This document shows, in pieces, positions 17,924 to 26,639 of a stretch of 64,000 nt of DNA. A model generated the notes under the pieces. The model saw only the letters and a program-made list of their open reading frames with translations. It was not told where the DNA came from and did no database searches. The stretch is from Pseudoalteromonas distincta (GTDB lineage: Bacteria; Pseudomonadota; Gammaproteobacteria; Enterobacterales; Alteromonadaceae): contig NZ_JWIG01000022.1 of NCBI RefSeq assembly GCF_000814675.1, positions 62,001 through 126,000 of the forward strand, given 5' to 3'. Numbering within the stretch: position 1 is the first letter of the stretch; each line of letters starts with the position of its first letter. Made by a program: the position numbers and the translations under genes.

Positions 17924-19015
17924 GGCAATTTTGTAACGTGTACTACGCCCACCTGCGGCGGTTTTTGTTAAAAATCCAAGCGTTTGCAAGTCCGATAAAT
18001 GGCGTGTTGCGGTTGCACGGCTAACCTTAGCTACCTTTTGATACTGACTCGCACTAATACCCTGTTCAAATTGGCCATCAAGTAACTTATTAAGCACTTT
18101 TACTTGCTGCTCACCTAGCTTTGTTTGATCTTTACTTGCCCAGTAATTGGTTTTAAAAATTGTTTGCTCAATATTATTAAGCGTATGGTGTATCGCATTA
18201 TTAAGCGTACATAAAAACCAATTAATCCATTGGGTAATACAAAGATCTCCACGTTGAGTGGCTTCAAGCACCTCGTAGTAGCTTTTTCTGTCTTCTAAAA
18301 TAGCCACCGACATAGCGTAAAATCGAATTGACTCAGCATGTTCTTGCGCTAATGCCAGGTCGGTTATAAGGCGTGTAATACGCCCATTACCATCCTCAAG
18401 TGGATGTATTGTTACAAACCATAAATGTGCGATAGCTGCCCGAATAAAAGGATCTATTTGAGGTTCGTTTTGCGTTTTGTTAAACCAGTTAAAAAATAGC
18501 GAAAGCTCTTTATTTACTCGCTCTTTAGGAGGCGCCGTAAAATGTAATACCGGTTTATCTAAGCGCCCCGATACCACTTGCATTGGCTCGTCACCACGCA
18601 ATTGCCCGCCCTCAATTTTAGTAAATAAGCTTTGCTCACCTGCAAACAATAAGCGATGCCAATTAAGCACTCGCTCTAAATTAAGCGGTGAGTCTGTGTT
18701 ATTTATTGCATCAAGCATAATCTCTGCAAGATTATCGCTTTGCACTGTTGTTGGGTAAGGTTGCTCATTAATATTGAGCTTTTTAGCAAGAGAAGAGCGA
18801 ACCGAAAATGCATTAAGCTTTTCGCCCTCAATCGCACTGGAGTGAATAATATTTGCAAGTAAAGTATCAAGGGCTTGCTGCTTTTGTTGAGCACTTTGCA
18901 CGCCCATACGCCCTACTAATAAACCTTGATTATATGAAAGATCCCTTAGTAAAGGAGCAAGCGCTGCAGCATCCCACGTAAAGTTTGGCCAGTTTTGCTG
19001 TTGCCATATCCACAT
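17921..19015 (-). CDS. fic: Fic-family protein (class II, DUF4172 N-terminus)
   Basis: A 364-residue AMP-transferring protein. An N-terminal DUF4172-type domain (WxWQQQNWPNFTWD at residues 2-15) is followed by the inhibitory helix motif SSAIEGE at 59-65, whose Glu blocks the ATP site in class I/II Fic proteins. The Fic core has HPLEDGNGRITR at 204-215; catalytic His204 and the DGNGR loop are intact, with Leu for the usual Phe. A winged-helix segment closes the protein (VAKVSRATATRHLSDL, about 325-340), suggesting DNA binding. Half-sites in the promoter and the 3' flank (TTGCCTCATT) could be its operators. The target protein is unknown. The gene lies alone between REP blocks. Confidence 0.93.
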   Translation of the reverse strand: MWIWQQQNWPNFTWDAAALAPLLRDLSYNQGLLVGRMGVQSAQQKQQALDTLLANIIHSSAIEGEKLNAFSVRSSLAKKLNINEQPYPTTVQSDNLAEIMLDAINNTDSPLNLERVLNWHRLLFAGEQSLFTKIEGGQLRGDEPMQVVSGRLDKPVLHFTAPPKERVNKELSLFFNWFNKTQNEPQIDPFIRAAIAHLWFVTIHPLEDGNGRITRLITDLALAQEHAESIRFYAMSVAILEDRKSYYEVLEATQRGDLCITQWINWFLCTLNNAIHHTLNNIEQTIFKTNYWASKDQTKLGEQQVKVLNKLLDGQFEQGISASQYQKVAKVSRATATRHLSDLQTLGFLTKTAAGGRSTRYKIA

Positions 19016-19032
19016 AGTCTTTAGTCCTAAAG

Positions 19033-19105
19033 GTAATTAGCCTCAGTCTATGTTATTTATTTGCCTCATGCAATGAGGCGAATATAAGAGTTAATTGCCT
19101 CATTA
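19033..19105 (-). promoter_or_regulatory. Possible fic operator region with direct repeat
   Basis: Directly upstream of fic lie a half-site TAATTAGCCTCAG (19034-19046), the palindrome TTGCCTCAT-GCA-ATGAGGCGAA (19061-19082), and TAATTGCCTCATTA (19092-19105). The last two form the direct repeat shared with 17877-17923. Because fic ends in a winged helix, binding by Fic itself is plausible; the repeats could instead mark the ends of an inserted unit. Confidence 0.5.
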
Positions 19106-19159
19106 CTTTTAAGCGCTACATTGAACAATAATTCACTTTTCAATGATAAAAAATGTATT

Positions 19160-19320
19160 TTTAAGCGAGGTATAAAACCTCACCTACAATAATTTTAAAC
19201 ACCACTTTCAACAAAATCGTAGGTGAGATTTTATATCGCGCTTTGGCTTTTAAATAAGGTCAAGCTCAACACCTGTAGGCGCGAAGCTTGCTCGCGCGAA
19301 AAGCGCAGCTTTTAAATTTT
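19160..19320. repeat. REP cluster downstream of the HExxH gene
   Basis: An inverted copy (GCGAGGTATAAAACC), a direct GTAGGTGAGATTTTAT copy and a GTAGGCGCGAAGCTTGCTCG copy follow one another, spanning most of the gap between fic and the next gene. Confidence 0.8.
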
Positions 19321-19328
19321 TACCTTAT

Positions 19329-20462
19329 TTAAAATATATGCGCTTTTAAAGGCTTTTTTAACCTCTGAGAATATTCGCGATTAAGATTAGGAAATTGCTT
19401 ATACATCATCGTTTTTAATTGCTTTTCAGATAGCTTATTACAGAGGGATTCTTGCTCAGCAAGCATTATATTCTTTAGTAACACTCTCCCTGCTTGAGTA
19501 TCCATTAAAAAGTAAATTGCAGCCCAACTGCTTGCATACAACTTACTGATGTCACCTTTTTTCCATGAGTCATCCAAACCCACTAACGAATCAATCGAAA
19601 ATACACTTTTAGTAATATTGTTATTTTTCGTCCATGAACTATTCGGCTCAACAATAGCTGTTTGCATATTATTTTTAGTAAGCTCAAAGTATTCAGCAAA
19701 CCCCTCATTAAACCATCTCGGGGTGTAACCTAAGACCGCTTTATTAATGGCGTGCACTGCTTCATGTACCGCAGTTCGCATTGCACTGTGTGCATTATCA
19801 TAATGAATAAAAGCAGAATTACTCGCGTGAAAATACATACCCGCAGTGTTTGTAGGGTCACCACCGCGTTGCTTTATTGCGGCCTCATAAGCGCGGCGCG
19901 TAGGCAATACCGTTAAATTAAGCTTTACCTTTTTAAGTGCATGTACGCCAATAATCTGTCCATATACTTTAAATACAGTATTGAGTTTTATGCGTAACTC
20001 TTGGTTAAATGACGAAGGTAAATTAGGCGTATTTAAAGTGAGGTCAAAGTAATCTAACGGTTCAATAAAACCAGTATCGTAAGTTGCTACTGCGAAGTCC
20101 GGTTTTTTATCACTAAAATGCGGTACACCGTCACTGTCTATCCACGTAAATATATCGCTACTTCGTTTATATTTAACCTTACCCAACGACACATCCACGC
20201 AGCGCGTATTGTTAGCTTGCGATAAGTGATTATCGGCAGATACTGATACATTTTGTAAAGTTGCCGTGCTCACATTTTTGAGTTGTTTAGTTGCTAACGG
20301 TTCAGTAGCTAACTGCGTCGATAAACTATTATAAATTCGTTTAACCTCGCCTATAGGATCGTAATAATTAAATACCCGTCCAGTAAAATGATTAGCAATG
20401 AGCGCCGATGCTATTAGCAGCACAAAAAATACAAACACCACGCGCAATTTTGTTTTAAACAT
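19329..20462 (-). CDS. Membrane-anchored DUF4124 protein with HExxH metalloprotease motif
   Basis: I start it at ATG 20462 (377 aa), two bases after the stop of the upstream gene, so the two are translationally coupled. The product has an N-terminal membrane segment (VVFVFFVLLIASALIA), a DUF4124-like segment (DIFTWIDSDGVPHFSDKKP, about residues 110-128), and a peptidase-like domain with HEAVHAINKAVLG and then WFNEGFAEYFEL: the HExxH zinc motif with the downstream GxxE glutamate as in DUF1570/MA-type peptidases. It probably acts in the periplasm. Substrate unknown. Confidence 0.75.
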   Translation of the reverse strand: MFKTKLRVVFVFFVLLIASALIANHFTGRVFNYYDPIGEVKRIYNSLSTQLATEPLATKQLKNVSTATLQNVSVSADNHLSQANNTRCVDVSLGKVKYKRSSDIFTWIDSDGVPHFSDKKPDFAVATYDTGFIEPLDYFDLTLNTPNLPSSFNQELRIKLNTVFKVYGQIIGVHALKKVKLNLTVLPTRRAYEAAIKQRGGDPTNTAGMYFHASNSAFIHYDNAHSAMRTAVHEAVHAINKAVLGYTPRWFNEGFAEYFELTKNNMQTAIVEPNSSWTKNNNITKSVFSIDSLVGLDDSWKKGDISKLYASSWAAIYFLMDTQAGRVLLKNIMLAEQESLCNKLSEKQLKTMMYKQFPNLNREYSQRLKKPLKAHIF

Positions 20463-20464
20463 CT

Positions 20465-20950
20465 TTATGGGCGCTCTTGCCACTGTGCTTCAAACAACTC
20501 TTTTTGCTTACCCCGATACTCGCTACACCACACAAAGTCGGCCGACTCCATCCCTTTTTTACGGCAACGTTTAGGCAATTTATAAAATTTTGACCAAGCA
20601 TCAAGCTTAGCAGCATCTTTATAGCTATCGCTGTGCAAAGACATGTTTGATACTTTTTGATTGAGTAACCAATTGCTATTAGGCGTACGGGTTGGGGTAG
20701 AAGAAGTAGCCTGATAAGCGCTACCACTCTTTTTAGGCTTACTGCAGTGATTAGCAAGTAAGGTAAATAGCGCTTTATCGCGTGCAGTTAAACGCTCACC
20801 TTCTTTATTACTGTAGCCACTTCTAAATTGAGAGCGAATAGCTTCGCGCTGCTTTTTAATGCTATCGCATTGGGCTTGTGTGTAAGCCTCACCAGCTTGA
20901 GGAAAAGTTGTAAATACGCTAATAAATACCAGTAAAATCCATTTAATCAT
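20465..20950 (-). CDS. Secreted hypothetical protein, 161 aa
   Basis: An N-terminal signal peptide (MIKWILLVFISVFTTFPQAGEA) precedes a basic, Cys-containing mature part. TQAQCDSIKKQREAIRSQFR and a central KALFTLLANHCSK resemble proteins that accompany DUF4124-domain genes, with a Ser/Thr/Pro linker near the middle. No family of known role. It is the first gene of a two-gene operon: its TAA is two bases before the ATG of the HExxH membrane protein, so the two probably work together at the cell envelope. Confidence 0.65.
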   Translation of the reverse strand: MIKWILLVFISVFTTFPQAGEAYTQAQCDSIKKQREAIRSQFRSGYSNKEGERLTARDKALFTLLANHCSKPKKSGSAYQATSSTPTRTPNSNWLLNQKVSNMSLHSDSYKDAAKLDAWSKFYKLPKRCRKKGMESADFVWCSEYRGKQKELFEAQWQERP

Positions 20951-21049
20951 TATTCATTCCCTGAATTAAAACTTTAAAATAGTGTACCTATAAATATGAA
21001 AAAACACATCAACATTACTAATCCAAAAAGCAAAAATTAAAGCTGTGGG

Positions 21050-21265
21050 TGGGAATGCACCTTGTGTCTGGTTTTTATAAAGCACCCGCGAGGTATAAAA
21101 CCTCACCTACAGTAATTAAACCATCGCACTCAACAAAAGCGTAGGTGCGATTTTACATCGCGCTTTCTCTTTAGTAACTAGCTCATTACCTCAATCAACA
21201 AGCAAAGCCCACCTAAACACCTGTAGGCGCTCAGCTTGCTCGCGCGAAAAGCGTAGCTTTTAAAT
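21050..21265. repeat. REP cluster between the secreted protein and NERD genes
   Basis: The stretch contains the inverted unit GCGAGGTATAAAACC, GTAGGTGCGATTTTACATCG and GTAGGCGCTCAGCTTGCTCG, in the same order as the compound unit at 16135. The final hairpin reaches into the stop codon of the NERD gene. Confidence 0.8.
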
Positions 21266-22135
21266 TGCCTTACTATCGTTTAAGGCTCGCTGCACCACTT
21301 GATAGCAAATAGCACGCTGCTGCTCTTGATTTAAGCTAACTTGTCGCATTGAAAGGATAGTTTTAACTATTTGTTTATGAGAAACGATTGGAAAGATTGG
21401 TCTCTGCTTTAGTTCCACAAACCAACCAGGGAAGCATAAAACAGGTAAAACCGGAGTATTAAAACCGGTAGATTCATAAAGCCATTTATTCACCCAATTA
21501 GCTTGGTTTTGAGCTTGCTCTAATGGCTTGCTTTCAAACCAAGAAGGAAATGCTAAATGGTTATTCTCAAATTTAACTTTGTAATTTGTATCGTCTTTTA
21601 TTCGTTTATGTCTGCCTTTGGTTTCAATAGCAAATATTCCATTTGGCCCAACAACTAAATGGTCAATATTAAAACCATCTGCTTGTATATCATGAAATAC
21701 CTGGTAACCGTGTGACTGTAATTCTATAAGCTCTGAAGCAACTGCTAATTCTGCATCACGTCCTAGTTTTAGCTTTATTAAGTCGTTAGATTTAACCCAA
21801 AGCTTTCGTGCCACATACGTTAGTCCCAATGCAATCACGATAATTAAAAAGTAATTGAGCTTGCCGCTGGCAAACATTTCAGCAATTCCTTTCAAAGCAA
21901 AAGGCATGGTGACTATCAAAGCAGACAAAAAGACTAAGCCTATTACATCTAAAACTTTATCATTAACTTGTTCATTAAGTGTCTGCGCTGCAACACGTTT
22001 AAGCTTTTTACGATCTACAGGTAGTTTTGCATTCTTCTGATGAATCCATATTTTGATAAATAAAACACCTAATAGTGAATAAACACTACCAATAACAAAT
22101 AAAAGGCTTAAACCTTGGTTTAATAAATCATCCAT
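21260..22135 (-). CDS. NERD-domain membrane protein
   Basis: A 291-residue protein with an N-terminal membrane helix (about residues 9-30), two more hydrophobic helices (about 62-82 and 94-110), then a NERD nuclease-related domain: GRDAELAVASEL, DIQADGFNIDHLVV, and NGIFAIETKGRHKR. Asp158, Glu171 and Lys173 form the PD-(D/E)XK-type D...ExK triad. NERD proteins are presumed nucleases of uncertain substrate and often occur near mobile or defence genes. The last codons overlap a REP hairpin, so the C-terminus (NDSKAI) may have been reshaped by repeat insertion. Confidence 0.85.
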   Translation of the reverse strand: MDDLLNQGLSLLFVIGSVYSLLGVLFIKIWIHQKNAKLPVDRKKLKRVAAQTLNEQVNDKVLDVIGLVFLSALIVTMPFALKGIAEMFASGKLNYFLIIVIALGLTYVARKLWVKSNDLIKLKLGRDAELAVASELIELQSHGYQVFHDIQADGFNIDHLVVGPNGIFAIETKGRHKRIKDDTNYKVKFENNHLAFPSWFESKPLEQAQNQANWVNKWLYESTGFNTPVLPVLCFPGWFVELKQRPIFPIVSHKQIVKTILSMRQVSLNQEQQRAICYQVVQRALNDSKAI

Positions 22136-22204
22136 GATGAGTTCCTATAATCACAATGTTTACTTTATACATTAAAAACAGGTACATGTCGCATCATTCA
22201 AACC

Positions 22205-22275
22205 CACACTACAAAGCCCACCTAAACACCTGTAGGCGCTCAGCTTGCTCGCGCGAAAAGCTAAGCTTTTAAAAT
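22205..22275. repeat. Single REP copy upstream of the NERD gene
   Basis: CTGTAGGCGCTCAGCTTGCT followed by CGCGCGAAAAGCTAAGCTTTTAAA, the same family as in the other clusters of this region. Confidence 0.75.
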
Positions 22276-22286
22276 AATTTACAAAT

Positions 22287-22500
22287 ATCGCGTTGGCGAT
22301 GGCAACCAAGGGGCGGATACCGCCGACCGCCCCTTGGAACCCCACGGCGCCCCTCAATTTCACTTATCCTTAAACAAATAATTAATATGAACGTAAACGC
22401 GATGAACGCACATCCATGTGCAAGCATCCCTTTCCTCGAATCCATGCGAGGTAATTACTCATTAATTATGTGTTCTCAGGTGAAGTTGAAGGGGGGAATT
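22287..22500 (-). repeat. Hairpin-rich element, left inverted copy
   Basis: Read on the minus strand this ~214-bp element matches 28509-28724 on the plus strand. It contains a perfect 11-bp stem (22306-22337, CCAAGGGGCGG...CCGCCCCTTGG) and small hairpins GCACATGGATGTGC (22408-22421, minus strand) and CCTCGCATGGATTCGAGG (22434-22451, minus strand) with GGA in the loop. The large stem differs in sequence from the other copy, yet pairing is kept. It could be a structured RNA or a non-autonomous repeat. Confidence 0.7.
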
Positions 22501-22643
22501 TCTTAGCATCATCATTTGATTACTCTCTCGGCTAATACTTAACTCACACGTTTGTACTTAATTACTAGTAACTTAGTCGATTATTACTTGTAGCTGTACC
22601 GTATTTAAGTAAACTAACTACTCGCAAACAGGGAGTGGTTTTA

Positions 22644-25600
22644 ATGCAGCAAATTGGTATTTACGAGCAGTTAATTACGCAAGTAATTAAGCAAAACTTA
22701 GATCGTGATCAATTTTATGTGGGCGAGCGCCAGCTTGAAACGGCCGAAGCGGCAACATGGCTTTCACGTTTTTTAGGTAAGCTTGTTGAGCATGCCATAA
22801 ATGCCATTCCTAACTCAAACGAGCGCCTACAAGAACAAATTAGCCTAGCTAATAGCCTTGTACTTTGGCTTAAAGATCATATTCGTGATGACGAGCTAAT
22901 TAACGAAAACCTTATCGACAGCCAAGGCCGAATACTTACCGCGCTATTTAATACCCAAAACCCGATTGCGGACAACCTTAAAGATTACTCAAGCGATATA
23001 TTCCCAATAACAGGGCTTACCCAAAGTGAATTATTTTGTGGCGCAAAAAAGGGGATATCGCTCGAAAGCGAGCTAAAGCGCGAGATTAAATCGTCCGACA
23101 CTATTTACTGGCTTGTCTCATTTATAAAATGGACGGGTTTGCGCATTTTTAAAAATGAGCTTGAAGCGTTTACTAAAAGCGGTAATAAACTCAAAGTAAT
23201 TACAACCTCGTACATGGGCGCAACGGATGCTAAAGCCGTTGATTTTTTAGCAAACCTACCAAATACCGAAGTAAAGCTAAGTTATAACAATCAACAAGAA
23301 CGTCTACACGCTAAATCATACTTATTTATGCGCAATACGGGTTTTCATACAGGCTATATTGGCTCGTCTAACTTATCGCATTCGGCGCTTACCAGCGGCC
23401 TTGAATGGAACTTAAAAATTACCGCGCAAGAAATTCCGCACATAATAGCTAAAACCAAAAGTACGTTTGAAACCTACTGGGAATCAAAAGACTTCGAGCT
23501 ATTTACAGGCGCTGTTGAGTGTAAAGAAAAGCTCATTAATTCACTTAACGAGCAACGCGGTGTTGGGCAATCAAGCAGCCAGTTTTATTTTGATATAACA
23601 CCAAAAACGCATCAACTCGCTATCTTAGAAAAACTAAGTGCTGAGCGCAGCGTACATAAACGCTTTAAAAACTTAGTAGTTGCCGCAACCGGCACAGGTA
23701 AAACCATAATATCGGCGTTCGACTTTAAAACTGTTTACGATAAAAACCCAAACGCACACTTTTTGTTTGTAGCCCACCGCGAAGAAATACTAAAACAAGC
23801 GCAAAGCGCTTACCGTGGCGTGCTTAAAAATAACGACTTTGGTGAGTTGTGGGTAGGTAACTACAAACCACAACGCTACAACCAATTATTTGCATCCATC
23901 CAAACGCTGAACAGCCAAATTGAATCGCTCAATTTAACTCGCGATTACTACGACTACATAGTAATCGACGAAGTACATCACGTAAGCGCTACCAGTTATC
24001 GCGCTATATTAAACCACTTTACGCCTAAAATATTGCTTGGCTTAACCGCTACACCAGAGCGACAAGATGGCGCAAATATACTCGATGATTTTTGCGGAGT
24101 AATAGCCGCTGAAATTCGCTTACCAGAGGCAATAAATCAACGCCACTTATGCCCGTTTCAATACTTTGGACTAGATGACGACACCGACCTAAGCCAAATA
24201 ACATGGCGAGGCGGCCGTTACGATATAAGCGAACTAAGTAACCTTTATACAGGTGAAAACAGCCGCGCTAACAAAATTATATATAGCCTTGCTGATATCG
24301 TAACCAATGTTCACGCTATTAAAGCACTCGCGTTTTGCGTAAGCCAAAAACACGCTGAATTCATGGCCTCTAAATTTAACTTAGCAGGCATAAACGCCGA
24401 TGTACTCACCAGCAAAAACACTAATGAGCGCGCGACCAAACAGCAAGCACTACGCCAAGGCGAAATACAAGTACTTTGCGTGGTTGATATTTTTAACGAA
24501 GGCGTCGATATTCCAGAAGTCGATACACTATTATTTTTACGCCCAACTGAAAGCCTAACGCTGTTTTTACAGCAACTCGGCCGTGGTTTGCGTTTACCCG
24601 ACAACAGCCAAAAACAGTGTTGCACCGTACTCGATTTTGTAGGCAACGCCCGCCCAGAATACGACTTTGCCAGTAAGTTTCGCGCACTCATTGGTAAAAG
24701 TAGCCAGCCTATAAAAGCCGAGATTGAAAACAACTTCCCGCATTTACCGCTGGGTTGCCGTATAGAGCTACAAAAGCATACTCAACAAACAATATTAAAA
24801 AATATTCAGCAAGCTATAAACTCTAAACGTCGTTTACAGCAGCTGATAAATAGCTATTCGCAACACACTAATGACGCGCTAACGCTAAGTAACTTTTTAC
24901 GCATAAACCCACAAGTCACGCTTGAAGATATATACAAACCAAAAGATAAAAAGCTCGGCGGTTGGCACTGGCTTAAAGGCGATGAAATACCAGCAGAACA
25001 AGCCGATATTTACGCCGCGTATTACCGCGCTATAAACACTCAATTACTCGGCTGCGACTCAATCAGTTATTTATGCTTTTTACGTGATTTATGTAATAAC
25101 AACTTTAGCTTTACCCAAACACCACAAAATCAACAGTATGCGCTTATAGCGCATTACAACTTTTGGGATAACACAGGTACAAGCTTAGGGTTTAAAGCCC
25201 TTGAACAAAGCTTACAAGCACTTAAACACAAAGAGCTACAGCAGGAGCTTGAACAAGTAATTACGCTATTAATAAACCGTATTCACCAGCAAGAAAGTGA
25301 TTTAGCGTGCCTACCAAACCACGCAATAAAATTACACAGCCGCTACACTCGCCAGCAAATACTCGCAGCTTTTGGGGCTCACACGTTTGATAAAAAATCG
25401 ACCGCCCGCGAAGGCGTTCTAGAATTTAAAAACCAAAACCTAGAGCTGTTATTTGTAACACTTAACAAGTGCGAAAAAACATATTCACCAACCACGCTGT
25501 ATCACGACTACGCAATCAGCCCTACCCTGTTCCACTGGCAAACGCAAAACAGCGCCCGCCCAGAACACGGACGTGGCCTAAGTTATATTGAACACCAGCA

Positions 25601-25796
25601 AACAGGCAAAACTATCCTGTTATTTGTGCGTGAGCAAGGCAAAGATGAAAACTGCAGAACCATGGGATTTGTAAACTACGGCGAGGTAAAATACCAAAGC
25701 CACAACGGCAGCCAGCCGATGAATATAACGTGGAAGTTAACAAGCCCCATGCCAAGTGAAATGTGGAATGTGGCTGGAAAGTTGGCGGTTGGGTGA
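22644..25796 (+). CDS. PLD nuclease - SF2 helicase - DUF3427 protein
   Basis: A 1050-residue cytoplasmic protein; the ATG at 22644 lies 8 bases after GGGAG, better than the GTG at 22635. Order: an N-terminal region with a phospholipase-D-type nuclease domain (RLHAKSYLF, His222 and Lys224; then GYIGSSNLSHSAL near 237-250 and a conserved EWN); an SF2 helicase with Walker A AATGTGKT (about 347-354), DEVHH (442-446), GLTATPER, and QLGRGLR; and a C-terminal DUF3427 domain (SRYTRQQILAAFG ... SPTLFHWQTQNSA ... ILLFVREQ). Proteins of this build are frequent in accessory islands and are suspected nucleic-acid defence factors. It lies just inside the left copy of a 215-bp inverted repeat. Confidence 0.9.
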   Translation: MQQIGIYEQLITQVIKQNLDRDQFYVGERQLETAEAATWLSRFLGKLVEHAINAIPNSNERLQEQISLANSLVLWLKDHIRDDELINENLIDSQGRILTALFNTQNPIADNLKDYSSDIFPITGLTQSELFCGAKKGISLESELKREIKSSDTIYWLVSFIKWTGLRIFKNELEAFTKSGNKLKVITTSYMGATDAKAVDFLANLPNTEVKLSYNNQQERLHAKSYLFMRNTGFHTGYIGSSNLSHSALTSGLEWNLKITAQEIPHIIAKTKSTFETYWESKDFELFTGAVECKEKLINSLNEQRGVGQSSSQFYFDITPKTHQLAILEKLSAERSVHKRFKNLVVAATGTGKTIISAFDFKTVYDKNPNAHFLFVAHREEILKQAQSAYRGVLKNNDFGELWVGNYKPQRYNQLFASIQTLNSQIESLNLTRDYYDYIVIDEVHHVSATSYRAILNHFTPKILLGLTATPERQDGANILDDFCGVIAAEIRLPEAINQRHLCPFQYFGLDDDTDLSQITWRGGRYDISELSNLYTGENSRANKIIYSLADIVTNVHAIKALAFCVSQKHAEFMASKFNLAGINADVLTSKNTNERATKQQALRQGEIQVLCVVDIFNEGVDIPEVDTLLFLRPTESLTLFLQQLGRGLRLPDNSQKQCCTVLDFVGNARPEYDFASKFRALIGKSSQPIKAEIENNFPHLPLGCRIELQKHTQQTILKNIQQAINSKRRLQQLINSYSQHTNDALTLSNFLRINPQVTLEDIYKPKDKKLGGWHWLKGDEIPAEQADIYAAYYRAINTQLLGCDSISYLCFLRDLCNNNFSFTQTPQNQQYALIAHYNFWDNTGTSLGFKALEQSLQALKHKELQQELEQVITLLINRIHQQESDLACLPNHAIKLHSRYTRQQILAAFGAHTFDKKSTAREGVLEFKNQNLELLFVTLNKCEKTYSPTTLYHDYAISPTLFHWQTQNSARPEHGRGLSYIEHQQTGKTILLFVREQGKDENCRTMGFVNYGEVKYQSHNGSQPMNITWKLTSPMPSEMWNVAGKLAVG

Positions 25797-25918
25797 TGGA
25801 TTTGAATTTAATAGTTTGGACGAAATGGGCCTAATTTACTAATAGGTTTACACCAATACTATTTCTAATAGCTGGCTGGTGAGTGCCATCAGTAGACATG
25901 GTAACGGCATTGTTAGGG

Positions 25919-26233
25919 CTATTTCATGACAATTGCTACAAAAAAAATAAACCCAATGCCTGGTGCAATCCAAGCAACATAATCTGTAGTAATTTCATCT
26001 AACTTACTCTTTTCTAAAAACACGCCGATAAGAGGCTTTATTACAAAGTATATAGCCAACCCTGCGATATGTGTCCAAAGAACCATGAATCCTGTACCAA
26101 CAAGGAGTTTAAAAATACTCATACTTGGTTCTTTCTCAAGTAGTAACAAGCCTATTGCTATGCAATAAATGGCGAGTGTTGTTTTGTTGTAATACTTTTC
26201 ACTAGGGAAATCGTCTTGCTTTTTCTTATCCAT
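25919..26233 (-). CDS. Small membrane protein, 104 aa
   Basis: Three hydrophobic stretches (about residues 17-31, 43-67 and 84-103) follow a charged N-terminus MDKKKQDDFPSEKYYNKT. No family recognised. The gene is bracketed by exact inverted 8-bp cores: GTTAGGGC at 25912-25919 and GCCCTAAC at 26312-26319 (plus strand), the first overlapping the stop codon. This is the pattern seen around the zinc-ribbon gene at 1533 and recalls integron cassette ends. AAGAAAGG upstream of the ATG may serve as ribosome binding site. Confidence 0.55.
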   Translation of the reverse strand: MDKKKQDDFPSEKYYNKTTLAIYCIAIGLLLLEKEPSMSIFKLLVGTGFMVLWTHIAGLAIYFVIKPLIGVFLEKSKLDEITTDYVAWIAPGIGFIFFVAIVMK

Positions 26234-26315
26234 TCCAACTGCCTTTCTTGTTATTCATAACCTTGCGAGGACACTGCTAAAGTTTAAGTTACTGTACGCT
26301 GCATTTTATGTGCCC

Positions 26316-26517
26316 TAACAGCTTATTGAACATCATTTTAGTGGTTATAACACACCAAACCGGCTTATATTACATACCCTAATAATTTCATCAATAATTA
26401 CAGTTTTAAACAAGCGATAAAAATAGCTAGGAATTAAGCTCGTTATTTTGCACCAAAACAGCGGTTAATAATGTTATCGGACTAAATTAGGCTCTTACTC
26501 AAAAAAAGAATAAATTT
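26316..26517. repeat. ~205-bp direct repeat, left copy
   Basis: This is a clear copy of 28135-28341 in the same orientation, about 75-80% identical by eye. Both begin TAACAGCTTATTGAA and share TTTCATCAATAATTAC, AATAGCTAGGAATTAA, and GTTATTTTGCACCAAA. Similarity continues weakly for some 40 bases beyond. The two copies bracket the HNH module. No gene is seen in this 400-base gap. Confidence 0.85.
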
Positions 26518-26639
26518 AATTTTTTAATATCTGCTATTCGCTCTAGGCGGACTTCGCCAAAGTGCCAGTAGCAGACGGTGGTAATACTTGCTCAATCGGA
26601 CTAAAGTAGTGTAGCGAATAAAACGTAACTCATTGTTTA

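Noticed and set aside
22172..22363. 63-codon minus-strand frame
   Set aside because: Made of a REP hairpin and the hairpin-rich inverted element; no ribosome binding site.
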